This document shows positions 1-13,700 of a stretch of 64,000 bases of DNA, piece after piece. Below the pieces are notes generated by a model. That model had not been told where the DNA came from and ran no database searches. It saw only the letters and a list, made by a program, of their open reading frames with translations. Position numbers and translations under genes: made by a program. The stretch is from contig CM055112.1 in NCBI GenBank assembly GCA_029204225.1, positions 23,615,171 through 23,679,170 of the forward strand, given 5' to 3'. Numbering within the stretch: the stretch's first letter is position 1; the number at the start of each line of letters is the position of its first letter. Source of the DNA: Diphasiastrum complanatum. Its lineage: Eukaryota; Streptophyta; Lycopodiopsida; Lycopodiales; Lycopodiaceae.

Positions 1-1582
1 CATCTACGAAGGTCATGAGATAGTATGCCCCCCCTGCTCATTTGACCTGCATGGGACTGCATAAATCTGAATGCACAAGCTCAAGAATGCCCTTGGCCCT
101 GGTAGTTTTCTCCTTTGAAAACTTTTTCCTCTGTTGCTTCCCTAGTGCACAAGCCTCACATGTATCTGAAGAAGACTTAATGCTAGGAAGATCTACTACC
201 ATTCTGTGCCTGTTCAATACTTGCAAACTTGTATAGCTCAAATGACCATATCTCTCGTGCCAAAGCTTGTCCCGATTAGTATCCCTTGCAGACAAGGCCT
301 CTTGGCTAGGAATGGTTGTGAAAAGCTTGTAAAGACCTCCTTCTTGCATTCCCTTGGCTACCACCTTGAACTTCTGATCTTTGTCTTTTACCAAACATGT
401 AGAATCATCAAACTCTACCACCATGTTCTGTTTGGTAATGGCACCAACAGATAGCAAGTTCTTAGCCAACCCTGGTACATGCAACACACTTTAAATTTCC
501 TTCACCTCACCTGATGACAGCTGTACTGCAACTGTGCCTTTGCCCCTCACCATACGTGTAGAATTATCTCCAAGGCAAACATGCTGACCATCTTCTGTCT
601 CCTCATAGGTGCTGAACCAATCTCTATGAGGTGTCATGTGCTTTGAGGCTCCAGAATCAATGTACCATCCACCAAATGTGGATTCAGATGATAGGGCTAC
701 AGTGAATAGCTCAAGCACACTAGATTGCTCCTCCTCTGCAACTTTGTCAACAAAGTGACCTGTTGGTTCTTTCCCTTCTTCTGATCACTTTGCTTCTTCC
801 TGCATTCAAAGGCAAAATGCCCATACTTACCACAATAGTTGCAGTTGCCCTTCCTCTTGGGTGTAGATGAGGAATTGGTGCTTGACTCCTCTCCAACCTG
901 TAACTTGGACACCTACTGCTCCAAGCTTTGCTTTGAGTTCTTCTTTTTGCCTTTTTGCTTCTTCTTAGAAGCAAATGCAAGCTCTGGATTATCTTCCCTT
1001 TCAGAAAGATTCTTCCTTCTCATCTCCTCCTGTAAAAGAAGACCACATAACTCCCCAAAGGTTGGGAGTTCTCCCTAGCAGAAAGGGACATCACATAGTC
1101 TTGATAGTTGAATGACAAGCTGTTCAAGACTATGGGGACAATAGTCCTGTCACTTACTTTCTCTCCAACTGAAGCAAGCTGATCCATTAGATCCTTGACC
1201 TTTGTAATATGATCACCAATTGTTGCACCTGCTTCCATCTTGAGAGTATGTAACCTGTTTTGCAAATACACCAGCTTGGCTGAATCCACTGTTTCAAAAA
1301 AGACTTCAGAATTGTCCAAGCATCAGCTGCATCCCTTGCATTGCAAATGTGAGGAATATTATTGTCCTTGACAGAAAGATTGATTATCCTATGAGCTTTC
1401 TGTCTCCTGTTCATGTAGTCCTTCAATTCAGGATCAGATGTTGGTACAGGTTCTGTACCTGTCATCACCTCCCAGCATTTCTTGTCCATCAAGATATTAG
1501 TTATCTTGAACTTCCACACTCTGTAGTTTGTGCCATCTAATTTGCTAGATTCACCCAGCAAACCCTCCGCAAGACTAGCCAT
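1..1582 (-). pseudogene. Ty1/copia gag-pol, 3' part cut by the window edge, frame-broken
   Basis: This is the coding part of a copia retrotransposon. Gag starts at the ATG at 1582 (MASLAEGLLGES...), inside a frame that also runs upstream, and matches the copia gag (UBN2) type (LDGTNYRVWKFK, then HRIINLSVKDN). The frame then breaks, and gag resumes at about 1319-1020. A CCHC zinc knuckle (CNYCGKYGHFAFEC) lies near 850-800, the protease (WYIDSGASKHMTPH) near 670-630, and the GAG-pre-integrase domain (LWHERYGHLSYTSL) near 255-215. The start of the integrase core (ELVHSDLCSP) reaches the window edge. At least three frame changes or stops separate these blocks, so this copy cannot make an intact polyprotein. 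Domain order gag-PR-INT is diagnostic of Ty1/copia. Confidence 0.88.
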
Positions 1583-2038
1583 GCTAAAATCTGTGCTTAA
1601 ACAGAAGCTCAACCTGAAAAAGATCAGAAAGGAACAACTTCCAGCAACAAGGGTTTGACCCCAAACTAGGGTATGTAGCCACTTCAAGGCAACCCTTCAA
1701 CTCCTGCTTTTGTCTTTGCCACTTTGTATGGCCTCACTAGCACAAGCACTAGGCCCCACTGGAACAGAAACCAGAAGCCCCTACAGAAAGTGCGCCCTAC
1801 TTTTGTGTAAGCTCCTCCAAAAAAACTCCCCAAAACTTAGCCAGATTTAGAAAGTTTTTGGATCATCCCACTCCCCTTGCCAATAGCTCTCCAACAGTGC
1901 AAGACTCCACCTGATCTGACACCTATAGATCAAATGCTCCCTCTTTCAAGATTGAGGTGCTTGTAGAAGATGAGAATCTTCTCAAGAATCTAAGCACTGA
2001 AGTTTCTCTCACTCACAGACTCACAGGCTAGACAACCT

Positions 2039-2050
2039 GCTCTGATACCA
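2039..2050 (-). other. Primer-binding site of the 1-2448 copia
   Basis: The minus strand reads TGGTATCAGAGC directly next to the LTR end. This is the complement of the 3' end of plant initiator tRNA-Met and is the standard minus-strand DNA primer site of plant copia elements. It fixes both the orientation of the element and the inner boundary of its 5' LTR. Confidence 0.9.
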
Positions 2051-2448
2051 TGATGATTTGCAAGACCCAGCTATGGAGTATCTTAACTCAAATGCTAGAT
2101 CAACTATAAAAGCTTGAGAAACTTGGCTATGGAAAATATCACACACAAGGAGAATTGCATAAGCACCTCACAAACTCAAAAGTCTCAAGAAGAAATGAAT
2201 TGCTAGAGAGAGAGAGAGGAGGGCGTGGGTCCTCCAAATCCCTTGTGAGGCAAGCACCTCCTTTACATGCATGGAAAGTCTAGGTGTCAACCATAGGAGT
2301 GAGCTACTTGGCCAAGTGGGCCACTTGCACTAATTTACTTAACTTACAAAAGGGGGTCTCATGCATTTAAATAAAACATGCCCCATGAGTTATATACAAC
2401 TTAACTAATGCTTAGCCAAAGGGGTAAAATAGGCATTACTCTTCAACA
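2051..2448 (-). repeat. 5' LTR of the minus-strand copia
   Basis: On the minus strand this 398-bp block begins TGTTGAAGAGTAAT and ends CATCA, giving TG...CA termini, and the primer site follows at once. It contains a short GA run near 2203-2218. Its outer end abuts a plus-strand copia coding relic without spacer, which suggests that this element inserted into that relic. The partner LTR lies left of the window, so no target duplication can be checked. Confidence 0.85.
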
Positions 2449-3410
2449 GTTCAAGATGCAAAATATTCTCCAAGATCGAGAATATTGGGAGATCGTCACA
2501 GGTGTCGAAATACCTCACTACTACTGACAAAGAGTTGCGGGAGTATCAGAGATGAAGGAGAAAAGCCCATCATACCATCAACTTGTCAGTTAGAAATATG
2601 ATCATACCCCACATCAGAGATGTTGTTGGACCCAAAGAGGCTTGGGATATACTGAAGAACTTGTACGAGACTATGAATCACTCACGAATCTTGTTCTTGA
2701 CTAATAAGCTACACACATTGAAGATGGGTACAAGTGAATAAAAAACAGACTACTTTACTTAGGTGAACAATCTGAGAGGGCAATTTATTGTAGCCGGAGA
2801 AAGTGTTCTGAATACATTATTGGTATCTATTATGCTTAATAGTCGGGCCTTTGGCTTATCGGGACTTTGTGATGATGATGTCATTACGGGAGACAAGGCC
2901 TTCTTTTGATGAGTTGAATGCTATACTGCTACAGGAGGAAGTGAGGCGACAAAATATTGTCAACAGATAAGCGATTTCAAGGAGCAGACATTCCTAGCAA
3001 AGAAGCAAGAGCAAAGTTCCAAGAAGGGTAACAAAGGGAAGAAGAAGAAGCAGCAGGATATGGAAGAGAATTGGTCAAATCTATTAGAAGATGGAAAAAA
3101 AGTAGAGGGAAATTGCTTTGTTTGCGTAAAATCAGGACATTACGCAAAGGAGTGTTGGCACAACAAGTTCAAGAAGAAGCAGGATAAAATTTTTGCTAAA
3201 GAAGAAGAAGTATCTAATGCAAAATTAAGTGCCTTGGATCTTGAAGACTATGAATTGTTTTCAACATCGAAATCGTCTGGTGGCTTGAGGAGTGTTGGTT
3301 TATTGATTCAGGAGTTTTGAAGCATATGACACCTCGGCGAGAGTGGTTGTCTACTTTTCAAAAACTAGATGATGGATCAAATAAGTTGGGAGATAACTAC
3401 ACATATGATA

Positions 3411-3492
3411 TAAAGTACAAGTTCAACTACCTTCAGGGAAGATTGGAGAAATAAAGTACAAGTTCAACTACCTTCAGGGAAGATTGGAGAAA
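3411..3492 (+). repeat. 41-bp tandem duplication
   Basis: The unit at 3411-3451 is repeated without visible change at 3452-3492, inside the protease region of the copia relic. 41 is not a multiple of three, so the duplication shifts the frame. Confidence 0.9.
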
Positions 3493-3521
3493 TAAAGGAT
3501 GTGCTTTATGTACCAAGAATT

Positions 3522-3880
3522 CATTAGGGGAGTTTTGAGCTCCAAAAGGACCTTATAAGAATTCGTGCAAACATCCCTTTTGTATTATTAGAATATTATA
3601 GCACTATTTTCAATTAATACCTTTGACTTGCCATAACTTTTTAATCGTAGCTCAGAAGTATGTCATGTCGCTCGTCGAGCGCTTTCCAACGCACCAAACT
3701 CTGCTGAAATCGGACTTACCACTAAAAAGTTATGCCATTTTTAATGTGGACTCAAAAAGTTACGTTACGTAGATTTCAAATTTGAGTATTCTAAAAAGTC
3801 CATGTGTAAGAAAAAATTGAGAAAACATTAAAAAAGAATCTTTACAAAGGGTCCTTTTTGGATTTAGAACTCCTCTAATG
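3522..3880. mobile_element. MITE-like element with imperfect terminal inverted repeats
   Basis: This 359-bp non-coding block interrupts the copia relic between the codons for VPRI and KKNLLSV. Its left end, CATTAGGGGAGTTTTGAGCT, matches the complement of the right end, CATTAGAGGAGTTCTAAATC. A shared CAAAA(A)GGACC follows inside both ends. A perfect 12-bp inner inverted repeat (CATAACTTTTTA at 3632, complement at 3723) gives it a second stem. No transposase is encoded. The target duplication is not clear; TA is possible, so I do not assign a superfamily. Confidence 0.65.
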
Positions 3881-4222
3881 AAGAAGAACTTACTCTCAGT
3901 ATCAGCTATGGCGAAGCAACTCATGGTGGTGCAGTTTGATGAAGAGCGGTATCTCATCAAGGGGAAGGATAATGAAGTAGTAGTTGAGAGCATACTTGCA
4001 GGAAGGTTGTACAAACTTCAAGCTCAGGCGGTGAGTCATCATGCGAGTATTGCGGATATTGGAACAATTAGTAAGTTATGGCACGAGAGGTTTGGGCATC
4101 CGAATTACAAAAGTCTACAAGTGTTGAGGAAATACAACATGGTTACCGGTTTACCTCAATTTCTTTCTGATCACAAAGTTTGTGAAGGTTGTGTCTTAGG
4201 GAGACATCATACGAAGAAATTT

Positions 4223-4304
4223 TCGCCTAGTACAGTCAAGGCGAGAAATGTTCTAGAAATTTCTCGCCTAGTACAGTCAAGGCGAGAAATATTCTAGAAC
4301 TTGT
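4223..4304 (+). repeat. Second 41-bp duplication carrying a palindrome
   Basis: CGCCTAGTACAGTCAAGGCG occurs at 4224 and again at 4265, an offset of 41 bp. The second copy forms an 11-bp perfect hairpin (ATTTCTCGCCT with AGGCGAGAAAT). It lies at the pre-integrase/integrase boundary of the copia relic and shifts the frame. Confidence 0.8.
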
Positions 4305-4790
4305 TCATACTAATTTGTGCGGTCCTATGAGAACCCAGTCTTATGGGGGAGCAAGTTATTTCATGGTATTTGTGGATGACTATCAGGAAGACGTGGATCT
4401 ATCTTCTCAAGAATAAGAGTGAAGCATTCAAGTATTTCACATGGTTTAAGACACATGTGGAGAAGAAATAGACAGACACATCAAGACACTACGCTCGGAC
4501 AACGTGGAAAAGTATCTTTCTACGAGATTTCAAGTGTTTTGCATGGATCATGGTATACAAGAGACAATTTGCAAGCATTGACACGCCTCAACAAAATGTT
4601 TCTCAATCTAAGTATGTTCATGAACTTCTTGAAAAATTCGATATGTCAGAGTGCAAGCCTATTTCTACGCCATATGATAGTGGATGTAAGCTTACTAAAG
4701 CATTGTGAAATCTCCAATTTACAAATACGAGGGAAGCAGCTCCCGAAAAGGTTTGTGTTTAAAGAAAAATTTCAGGGGCAAATCACCATG

Positions 4791-6058
4791 TGAAACATGT
4801 TGTTGATATAGACAAGGCCTATCCAATTATAACAAAAACATTAAGGTAAAGTGAAACTGGTTGAGTTGAGCTGGTTCTACCAAGGAACTTGGCAAGCCCT
4901 GTAGGGAGCTCATGGCTTGCCAAAAACCTATGATCCATTGCAAAAAATTTGCCTACAGAATTTTTAAATCACCTACCAAAAAACTTTTTATAGGTTTTCA
5001 CAACCTACATGTTTAAGCCCCTTATAGGATATGAGCCTATTACATATTAAAATCTAGGTTTTTATTTTCATATAAATTAGTAATTAAATGTTTGTTAAGA
5101 TTTAAAATATAATTAATTTGGCTCTAGGCTCTAGTAGAATTTTTGCTTAGCCCATAATAAAATTTTAACAAGGTGAAGGCCATTCGAGTCTCTCGTTAAA
5201 CCATAAAGACCGTATAGGTAGTTTTACTTTTTTATTGAGTTTTAATATAAAGTAAAATGCACAAATTACACATTTTGATATTGATAATTACATTACCTAA
5301 AGTTAGCATCTGCATGAAACTATCTCTAAAAAGATTTGAGATTCCTTGAGAGAAATTTTCTATTTTCTTGGGAGCCTTGCAAGTATAATGCCAATAGGCT
5401 TTTGACCCATGAGTTGCTAAAAAGCCTATCAAAAAAGAAATTCATATGTTGTAAAGAAAGTTTTCCCCAAGCACTAGGGCGAGGATTTGAAGGGAAACTG
5501 GCAAAATCAAGCCAGTTCCATTGCGTATGTAATAGCAATGTATATTTTTCACATTTTTTAGATTTTGTGAGTTATTATTGAACTAAAATCAACATCCGAT
5601 GAGCCTTATACCAATTAGATTCTTGATCTTAGGATCAGTTAGTTTTTCAGAGCTACAGCGCAAGTTACGGACCTTCGTCACCGACATCGGTTACATCAGG
5701 AACAGGCATGATGATGAGGTATCTACCATACATAGGAGAATGGTTTTCCAAATTATAAAAATTATGGGTTCTCCATTTACAATGTAAATAAATGTAGATT
5801 GCTATTAAGAGCTCAAACCAAATACAAGTGCAAATTTGAAACTTGAAACTTCATACAGAAGTAGCAATTGGCGTCATGGATCAGAATTTGCTCTTCAGAA
5901 TAGTTGGCATTTCTTAACAATTCAATTCCGTGAAGCTAATTAATGAGGAAGTGTTCAGAAAGAACTGATCAAATCAACAGTTGAAACACCAACAGCAACA
6001 TCATCGCAAAAAGTAAATGATTAAGTAATCAAGCTGTGAACTGGGTGTGTGTGTATAC
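4791..6058. other. AT-rich non-coding stretch, probably intron 1 of the downstream SDR copy
   Basis: I see no coding similarity on either strand. The stretch follows the GT donor of the SDR first exon at 6058-6057 on the minus strand, so by position it is intronic. I looked for an SDR second exon (a GxxxGIG glycine-rich motif) here and did not find one. Confidence 0.4.
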
Positions 6059-6179
6059 CGGTGATGAGCACTGTGTGGGAGGTGAGGTCCAGATCGGCAG
6101 TCACCTCTTCAGCAGTGGTGCGTGAGCCGAAGCCGCTGGGACCAGGCCACCCAACAAGATATTTCAAGTACTCCGCCAT
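6059..6179 (-). CDS. First exon of a TIC32-like short-chain dehydrogenase (second gene copy)
   Basis: The minus-strand ATG at 6179 opens 40 codons plus one base and ends at a GT donor (ATCACCG then GTATAC). The peptide contains WPGPSGFGS, TAEEVTADLD and TVLITG. In the TIC32/retinol-dehydrogenase-like SDR family of plants the N-terminus has the same order: a P/A-SGFGS motif, a TAEEVT motif, then the first beta strand ending in TG of the NAD(P)-binding Rossmann motif. A CT-rich tract just upstream (about 6201-6240) resembles plant 5' UTRs. The remaining exons must lie further left, and none is visible in 1-6058. It cannot belong to the SDR gene at 34304-62761, because a first exon would have to lie to the right of that gene's exons. 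It may be a live paralogue with a long first intron or a truncated copy. Confidence 0.72.
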
Positions 6180-6470
6180 CCGATCCCTCTAGGCTGTATT
6201 TCTCTCTCTCGCTCGCTTGCTCGCTCGTGCTCTCTCTCGTGCGTCGTCGTTCACGCTTGTCATGGCCGCATGCAAAAAACGATATTTACTTTATGCCTTC
6301 TCTTGGCCTCTCTTCAACCCGGCCGGCGGCCATATATGCCTTCTCTTGGCCTCTCGTCAACCTCGCCGTATATGAATGTCTTTTCCTTTGGAGGAACACG
6401 AGTAGCATCAAAGTACTCAACAACAATATTAAAGCATGGAACATCACCATCAATAGTATCATAGCATGCT
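6180..6470 (-). promoter_or_regulatory. Presumed 5' UTR and promoter region of the SDR first exon
   Basis: On the minus strand this DNA is GA-rich (about 6201-6240), then GC-richer. Plus-strand positions about 6292-6318 and 6337-6363 repeat the same 27-bp phrase with one change, as an imperfect 45-bp tandem duplication. No convincing TATA box was placed. Assignment rests on position upstream of the ATG. Confidence 0.35.
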
Positions 6471-6479
6471 ATATTAATA

Positions 6480-6966
6480 TCAAGGACCATATCAGCCGCA
6501 ACCTGTATATGTGAATTAGCATCAGCAGGAACCTATATATGTGACTCTGACTCACTATGGGAATGACGAGCTCAGGTAGATCAATAACTATTTCAAGTAA
6601 ATCAGGTAACTCGCTCAAACTGTGTGATATAGGATCTTGAAGGTCAGCGAACTCTGCAGACGTGTAACGTCGGACAAAAGTAGGTCGATGGGTCGGAGGA
6701 CGAGGAGATGAAGGATAGACATAGCGGGAAAAGATGAAGCAGAAGGACAAGGTCGGGAGAAGCAAGAAAGGAAGGGTGTCAGAGTACTTGTGCTGTAAAG
6801 TACTGGCAAGAGACATCGCCTCAACAAGTGTGGGAGGACGGAAGGAAGAAACATCGTAACGTAAGGCACCACGAATCCCAGCAATGTAACGAGAAATAAG
6901 CTTAGTGGCCGGTAGATCTGTGGAAAAATAAAAAAGCTCCATAAACTGGTCTGTCCAATCATCGAA
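6480..6966 (-). pseudogene. Ty3/gypsy gag relic related to elements A and B
   Basis: The translation carries TDQFMELFYF, ELISRYIAG-like and YDVSSFRPPTLVEAMSLAST blocks. These match the gag of the two complete gypsy elements in this window (A at 10223-17050, B at 40424-47092). RRYTSAEFADLQ follows at about 6670-6635. The zinc knuckle and everything downstream are missing. The upstream half of the same open frame is not gag but is joined to the coiled-coil remnant at 6967-7660. Confidence 0.75.
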
Positions 6967-7660
6967 GGCGATGCCTACTGCGCCTGGTAGCATCATGTAA
7001 TCCACACACCATTGTAATTCAATGTTAGATGATTGTGGACACCACTTCCAGAATCGTGCAACAAATGCATGGAATCTTTCGGCACATACCTTCGATTGGT
7101 TTCGTCGTGGTCGTTTTGCCTGAGTAGCTGCTGATGCCAGATCCTGAGTTTGTAACTCAGCAGCTAACTTCTGGTCTTCCAACTATTGCTTGAGATTTGA
7201 CAACTCCTGTTCGATCTGGTCGATCTTCGCGACTACCTCCAAATATTCTAGATGGTCAGTGACTCCCGAGCAGGCAGACACAGCTTGAAGTTGTTGTGTC
7301 AGATCATCAATGCCAAGTAGGGCCTGAAGGTATTCTTCATGAGAATCGGGCCCCCTGCAAGTTGGGGTGGCTTCACTAGACAACTCCTTCAACTCAGCCA
7401 ACTCTTCCTCGACAAGAGCCTTCGCATCCTCGAGCGGTTGTAGGAACTCGACTTGAAAATTTTCGAGCATCTGGCCTTGGAGCTGGTTCAGTTTTGAGAG
7501 GTCAATTGTAATTGAGCATGCATTGTTGCATCAAGCAAGCATAGCTTTTGCCTTTATTTTGGTTGCTCGCTCCTCCTGCAAATGCTTCTGGAGAGCGACA
7601 TCATGTTTATTGGCATCCAGGAGTTGCTTGTTCAAAGAATCAATATTAGTCTGATGCCAC
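6967..7660 (-). pseudogene. Coiled-coil coding remnant fused to gypsy gag, origin unknown
   Basis: Minus-strand frames at 7470-7183 and 7182-6967 are separated by one stop at about 7183-7185. They encode an acidic, leucine/glutamate-rich heptad-like sequence (LVEEELAELKELS, KIDQIEQELSNLK). A basic patch (KRPRRNQSK) follows. Further upstream to about 7660, frameshifted pieces such as DSLNKQLLDANKHD and LQKHLQEERATK continue the coiled coil. Element A has no such sequence before its gag, so this is either a host exon captured or interrupted by the retroelement, or part of another element. I do not recognise the protein. Confidence 0.45.
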
Positions 7661-10217
<2,557 letters not shown>

Positions 10218-10222
10218 GGCAA

Positions 10223-10673
10223 AGTTATGAACGTAGCCACGGTTGATCTAGATTTAGTCTATGAAAGCATCACATAAGCAAGACTTAACCCTAGAAAGCA
10301 GGAGAGAGAAAGCTTAAAGAGACTAAAGAAGGAGATCATATCATAAGCCAAGTAACAAATGACACAGAATCCCTACTTATAGCCAAGAGGAAGCCCTAAA
10401 AGGAAGCTTCCAGTGGCTAGGGCCAAACTGAGAGGGAAAATAGTGCGCCCTCCAAGAAGGCCCCCACTCTCAGTAATATGACCAAATAACCAATATAGTG
10501 AATCATAGGGCCCAAGGCCAATAATATGGTCTAAATGTCAATAATAGAGCCCAAGGCCAACCATATAGTCTAAATGTCAAATAATGAATAAAAAAGGGCC
10601 CAAAGCCTGCTTATGCATAAAGTAAAGTAAATGTAAATGGACATGGCGAATGTAATGAGCCGAGCCCATAACT
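10223..10673 (-). repeat. 3' LTR of gypsy A
   Basis: A 451-bp LTR whose ends are AGTTATG and CATAACT on either strand (a 7-bp inverted repeat) rather than TG...CA. The boundary is fixed by the GGCAA duplication outside and by the purine tract inside. Confidence 0.95.
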
Positions 10674-10684
10674 CTCCCCGACAC
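10674..10684 (-). other. Polypurine tract of gypsy A
   Basis: The minus strand reads GTGTCGGGGAG directly before the LTR start AGTTATGG. This is the expected plus-strand priming site. Element B has the same sequence at 40875-40885. Confidence 0.75.
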
Positions 10685-10717
10685 AAAAATAAGACCCAAC
10701 TGCCATAAAGGACTGGA

Positions 10718-13700
10718 TCAAGTAACAACAAGCCCTGGAGGATCAACTGGAACAGCATCTGGTGTAGTAACAACTGGAGCAACAGCTGATGTAAAGGAAT
10801 CAACAAGTGCGGCAAGAGCACGAGCCTGATCCGCAAGTGACGGTGTATGATAAAAGACATCAATAGGCTCCCATGTGGCCTCCTCAACAGGACGACCATC
10901 CCAGTGGACTAGGAACTGAATTTGCCGGCGGCGTCGACTATGATGCAAACGCACCTAAAGGATAGCGGCAGGTAATAAAGGAAAGAGATCCGGTGCAGTA
11001 GGAAACTCAGCATCACGAGGAGCATCATCCTCAATAGCAGCACGTAATAAACTGACATGGAATATATCACAAGCACATGTGGAAGCAGGAAGCTGAAGAC
11101 GATATGTAACTGGACTAAGAACCTCCAATATACAATAAGGCCCATAATAACGTGGTGCAAGCTTCTCAGTAGAAGCATGGCCCTGAATAAAATGATGATG
11201 TGCAAACCGTTGGCGTAGATATACCATATCACCAACATGAAACTCAACATGACGTCGATGACGATCAACTGAAGCCTGATAACGCTGCTGGACCTGCTGC
11301 AAATGGGAACTGGCCTGGAGAATAAGCTCACGAGCACCTGATAGAAATGAAGACAGTGTCATAGGTGTATCCTCGGGAGGAAGAGGAATACCAGGTAAAA
11401 GAGGTGCATAACCATGAGATAATAAAAATGGTGCAACGCCGGTGCTGGTACTAACAGAGCTGTTATAGCTATACTCTGCCAAACATAAGTGCTGATCCTA
11501 ATCCTTCCCTGAAGGAGTAACAAAATGGCGCAAATAATCCTCAAGGATCCTGTTAAGGACCTCAGACTGCCCATCAGAAGTAGAATGATAAGAAGACCCC
11601 ATAAAAAGCTGTACATCCAATATACGCATAAGCTCTATCCAGAACAATGATGTAAACTTACTATCCCGATCAGAAAGGATAGTACGAGGAAACCCATGTA
11701 GGCGAAATATCTCTGAAAGGAACAAGCGTGCACACTGCTCTGCTGTGATAGTACTGCGGACGGGTATGAAATGTGCCTGTTTCGAGAACCTGTCAACTAC
11801 CACCATACATGAATTGTGACCACGACGGGTGCGGGGAAGGCCAACGATGAAGTCCATAGAAATATCAGTCCACTGGCGGTGAGGAATAGGCCAACTCTGA
11901 AGCAAACCAGCGGACTTAGCACGGGAGTACTTATTACGTAAGCAGAAAGGACAGGTACAAAAAAGTACAACAAGCTCTTTCCTAAGGGATGGCCAATAGA
12001 AATGATCCTTAAGACGAGCATAAGACTTCTGAAAACCAAAATGACCCCCAACTGGGGACGAATGAGCATCCGAAAACAACTGAGAACGGATACCCAAAGA
12101 ACTAGGAATACAAAGAGAACCATGATGATAAAGACGGTGGTCAACAATGGAATAAGCTTGATGAGGTGAAGACGACATAGGTGGAGCAGAACTATAAACA
12201 TCACGAAAATCAGAACATGTAAGATAAGCAGATGGAAGATCATCAAACCAGGAAGGGATCGTGACAACAACGGTATTCAACAACGATGGTCAACAATGGA
12301 ATAAGCCTGATGAGGTGAAGACGACATAGGTGGAGCAGAACTATAAACATCACGAAAATCAGAACATGTAAGATAAGCAGATGGAAGATCATCAAACCAG
12401 GAAGGGATCGTGACAACAACGGTATTCAATAAAGCAGGAAGTCTAGACAATGCGTCAGCAGCAGTGTTAGCACGAGCAAGACGATACAAAATAGAAAAAT
12501 CAAAAGATTGTAAAAACTGCAACCAACGAAACTGACGATCACGGTACAGGTAATGGCGCCACTTCTTAAGAGCATAGATAATGGCAAGAAGCTCTTTCTC
12601 ATGGACAGAATAACGTTGCTCATAAGAGCATAAACGACGCGACTCATAAGCAATAATACACTGAGACTGACGAAGCAAGGCACCCAAACCAACATTACTA
12701 GCATCGGTCTCAACAATAAATTTCTGACCAAACTGTGGTAAACACAGGACAGAGGCCTCCACAACAGCACGACGAAGAGTGTCAAAGGCGAACTGACAAT
12801 CAGAAGTCCAAAAAAAAGCACTAGACTTCTTCAAAAGGGCATGAAGAGGAGCAGCCACAGTGGCAAAGTGAGGAACAGGACGACAAAGGTGAGTAGCGAG
12901 ACCAAGAAACATACGAACATGGTGGACATCTGTGGGAACAGGCCAATCAGCGATTGCCCGAACCTTATGAGGGTCCAAACGAATACGACCATCACAAATG
13001 AGAAATCCTAAAAACTCAATCTCAACAACAACAAAGGAACAATTAGAAAGTTTAGCAAACAACTGGTGATGAACAAGCAATTGAAAAACAGATGAAAGAT
13101 GTAACACATGCTCATCAAGAGTCTTACTAAAAACAAGAATATCATCAAAATAATCTAAAACACAACGACCAAGGAGAGGACGCATGATGTTATTCATCAC
13201 ATTCTGGAACGTAGGTGGACCATTAGTAACACCAAAAGGAAGAACACGAAACTCATACAAACCAAGATGGGTACGAAACGCAGTCTTGTGTTCATCCGAA
13301 GGATGCATCGTAATCTGGTGATAGCCGGAACGTAAGTCTATCTTAGAGAAAAGATGAGAGGTGCCTAATTGGTCAAAGAGATCATCCATGTGAGGAATAG
13401 GATACTGGTTACGAATGGTCAACTTATTGAGGGCATGATAATCAATGCAGAGGCATTTGGAACCATCTTTCTTACTGACAAGGAGAACAGGGGCACCAAA
13501 AGGACTGTGACTAGGAACAATAAGGCCCTGATCTAGTAAAGCAGTAATCTGAAGCTCAACCTCATCACGCTCAGACTTAGACATACGGTAAGGAGGCCGG
13601 GAGGGAGGAGCAGAACCAGGACGCAAATCAATATGGTGGTTCACATCACGTAATGGTGGTAGCGTCGTAGGTTCTGAAAAGACAAATGCATACTGATGTA

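Larger units (their letters stand above)
2449..4790 (+). pseudogene. Plus-strand Ty1/copia relic, split by a MITE-like insertion
   Basis: Translated fragments run in copia order. Gag (about 2480-2950) includes REYWEIVTG, INLSVRNMIIPHI and LHTLKMGTSE. A zinc knuckle (CFVCVKSGHYAKEC) lies near 3115-3160, then protease (WFIDSG...KHMTPRREW) near 3295-3350. Next come the GAG-pre-integrase domain (LWHERFGHPNYKSL) near 4075-4120 and the integrase start (LVHTNLCGPM) near 4300. After about 4590 the sequence jumps to the C-terminal part of reverse transcriptase (QSKYVHELLEKFDMSECKPISTP), so most of integrase and RT is deleted. Stops, frameshifts, two 41-bp tandem duplications and a 359-bp insertion make it non-functional. 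It belongs to the same copia type as the minus-strand element at 1-2448. Confidence 0.85.

Noticed and set aside
2039..2050. GCTCTGATACCA words as possible tRNA gene parts
   Set aside because: They sit exactly at LTR ends as primer-binding sites; no tRNA cloverleaf surrounds them.
6122..6514. Plus-strand 130-codon frame across the SDR first exon
   Set aside because: The minus-strand exon explains the sequence, with an ATG, family motifs and a splice donor.
10909..12821. Hydrophobic leucine-rich minus-strand frames inside pol of A and B
   Set aside because: They overlap the true pol frame in another register; the leucine richness comes from frame-shifted serine/proline codons.
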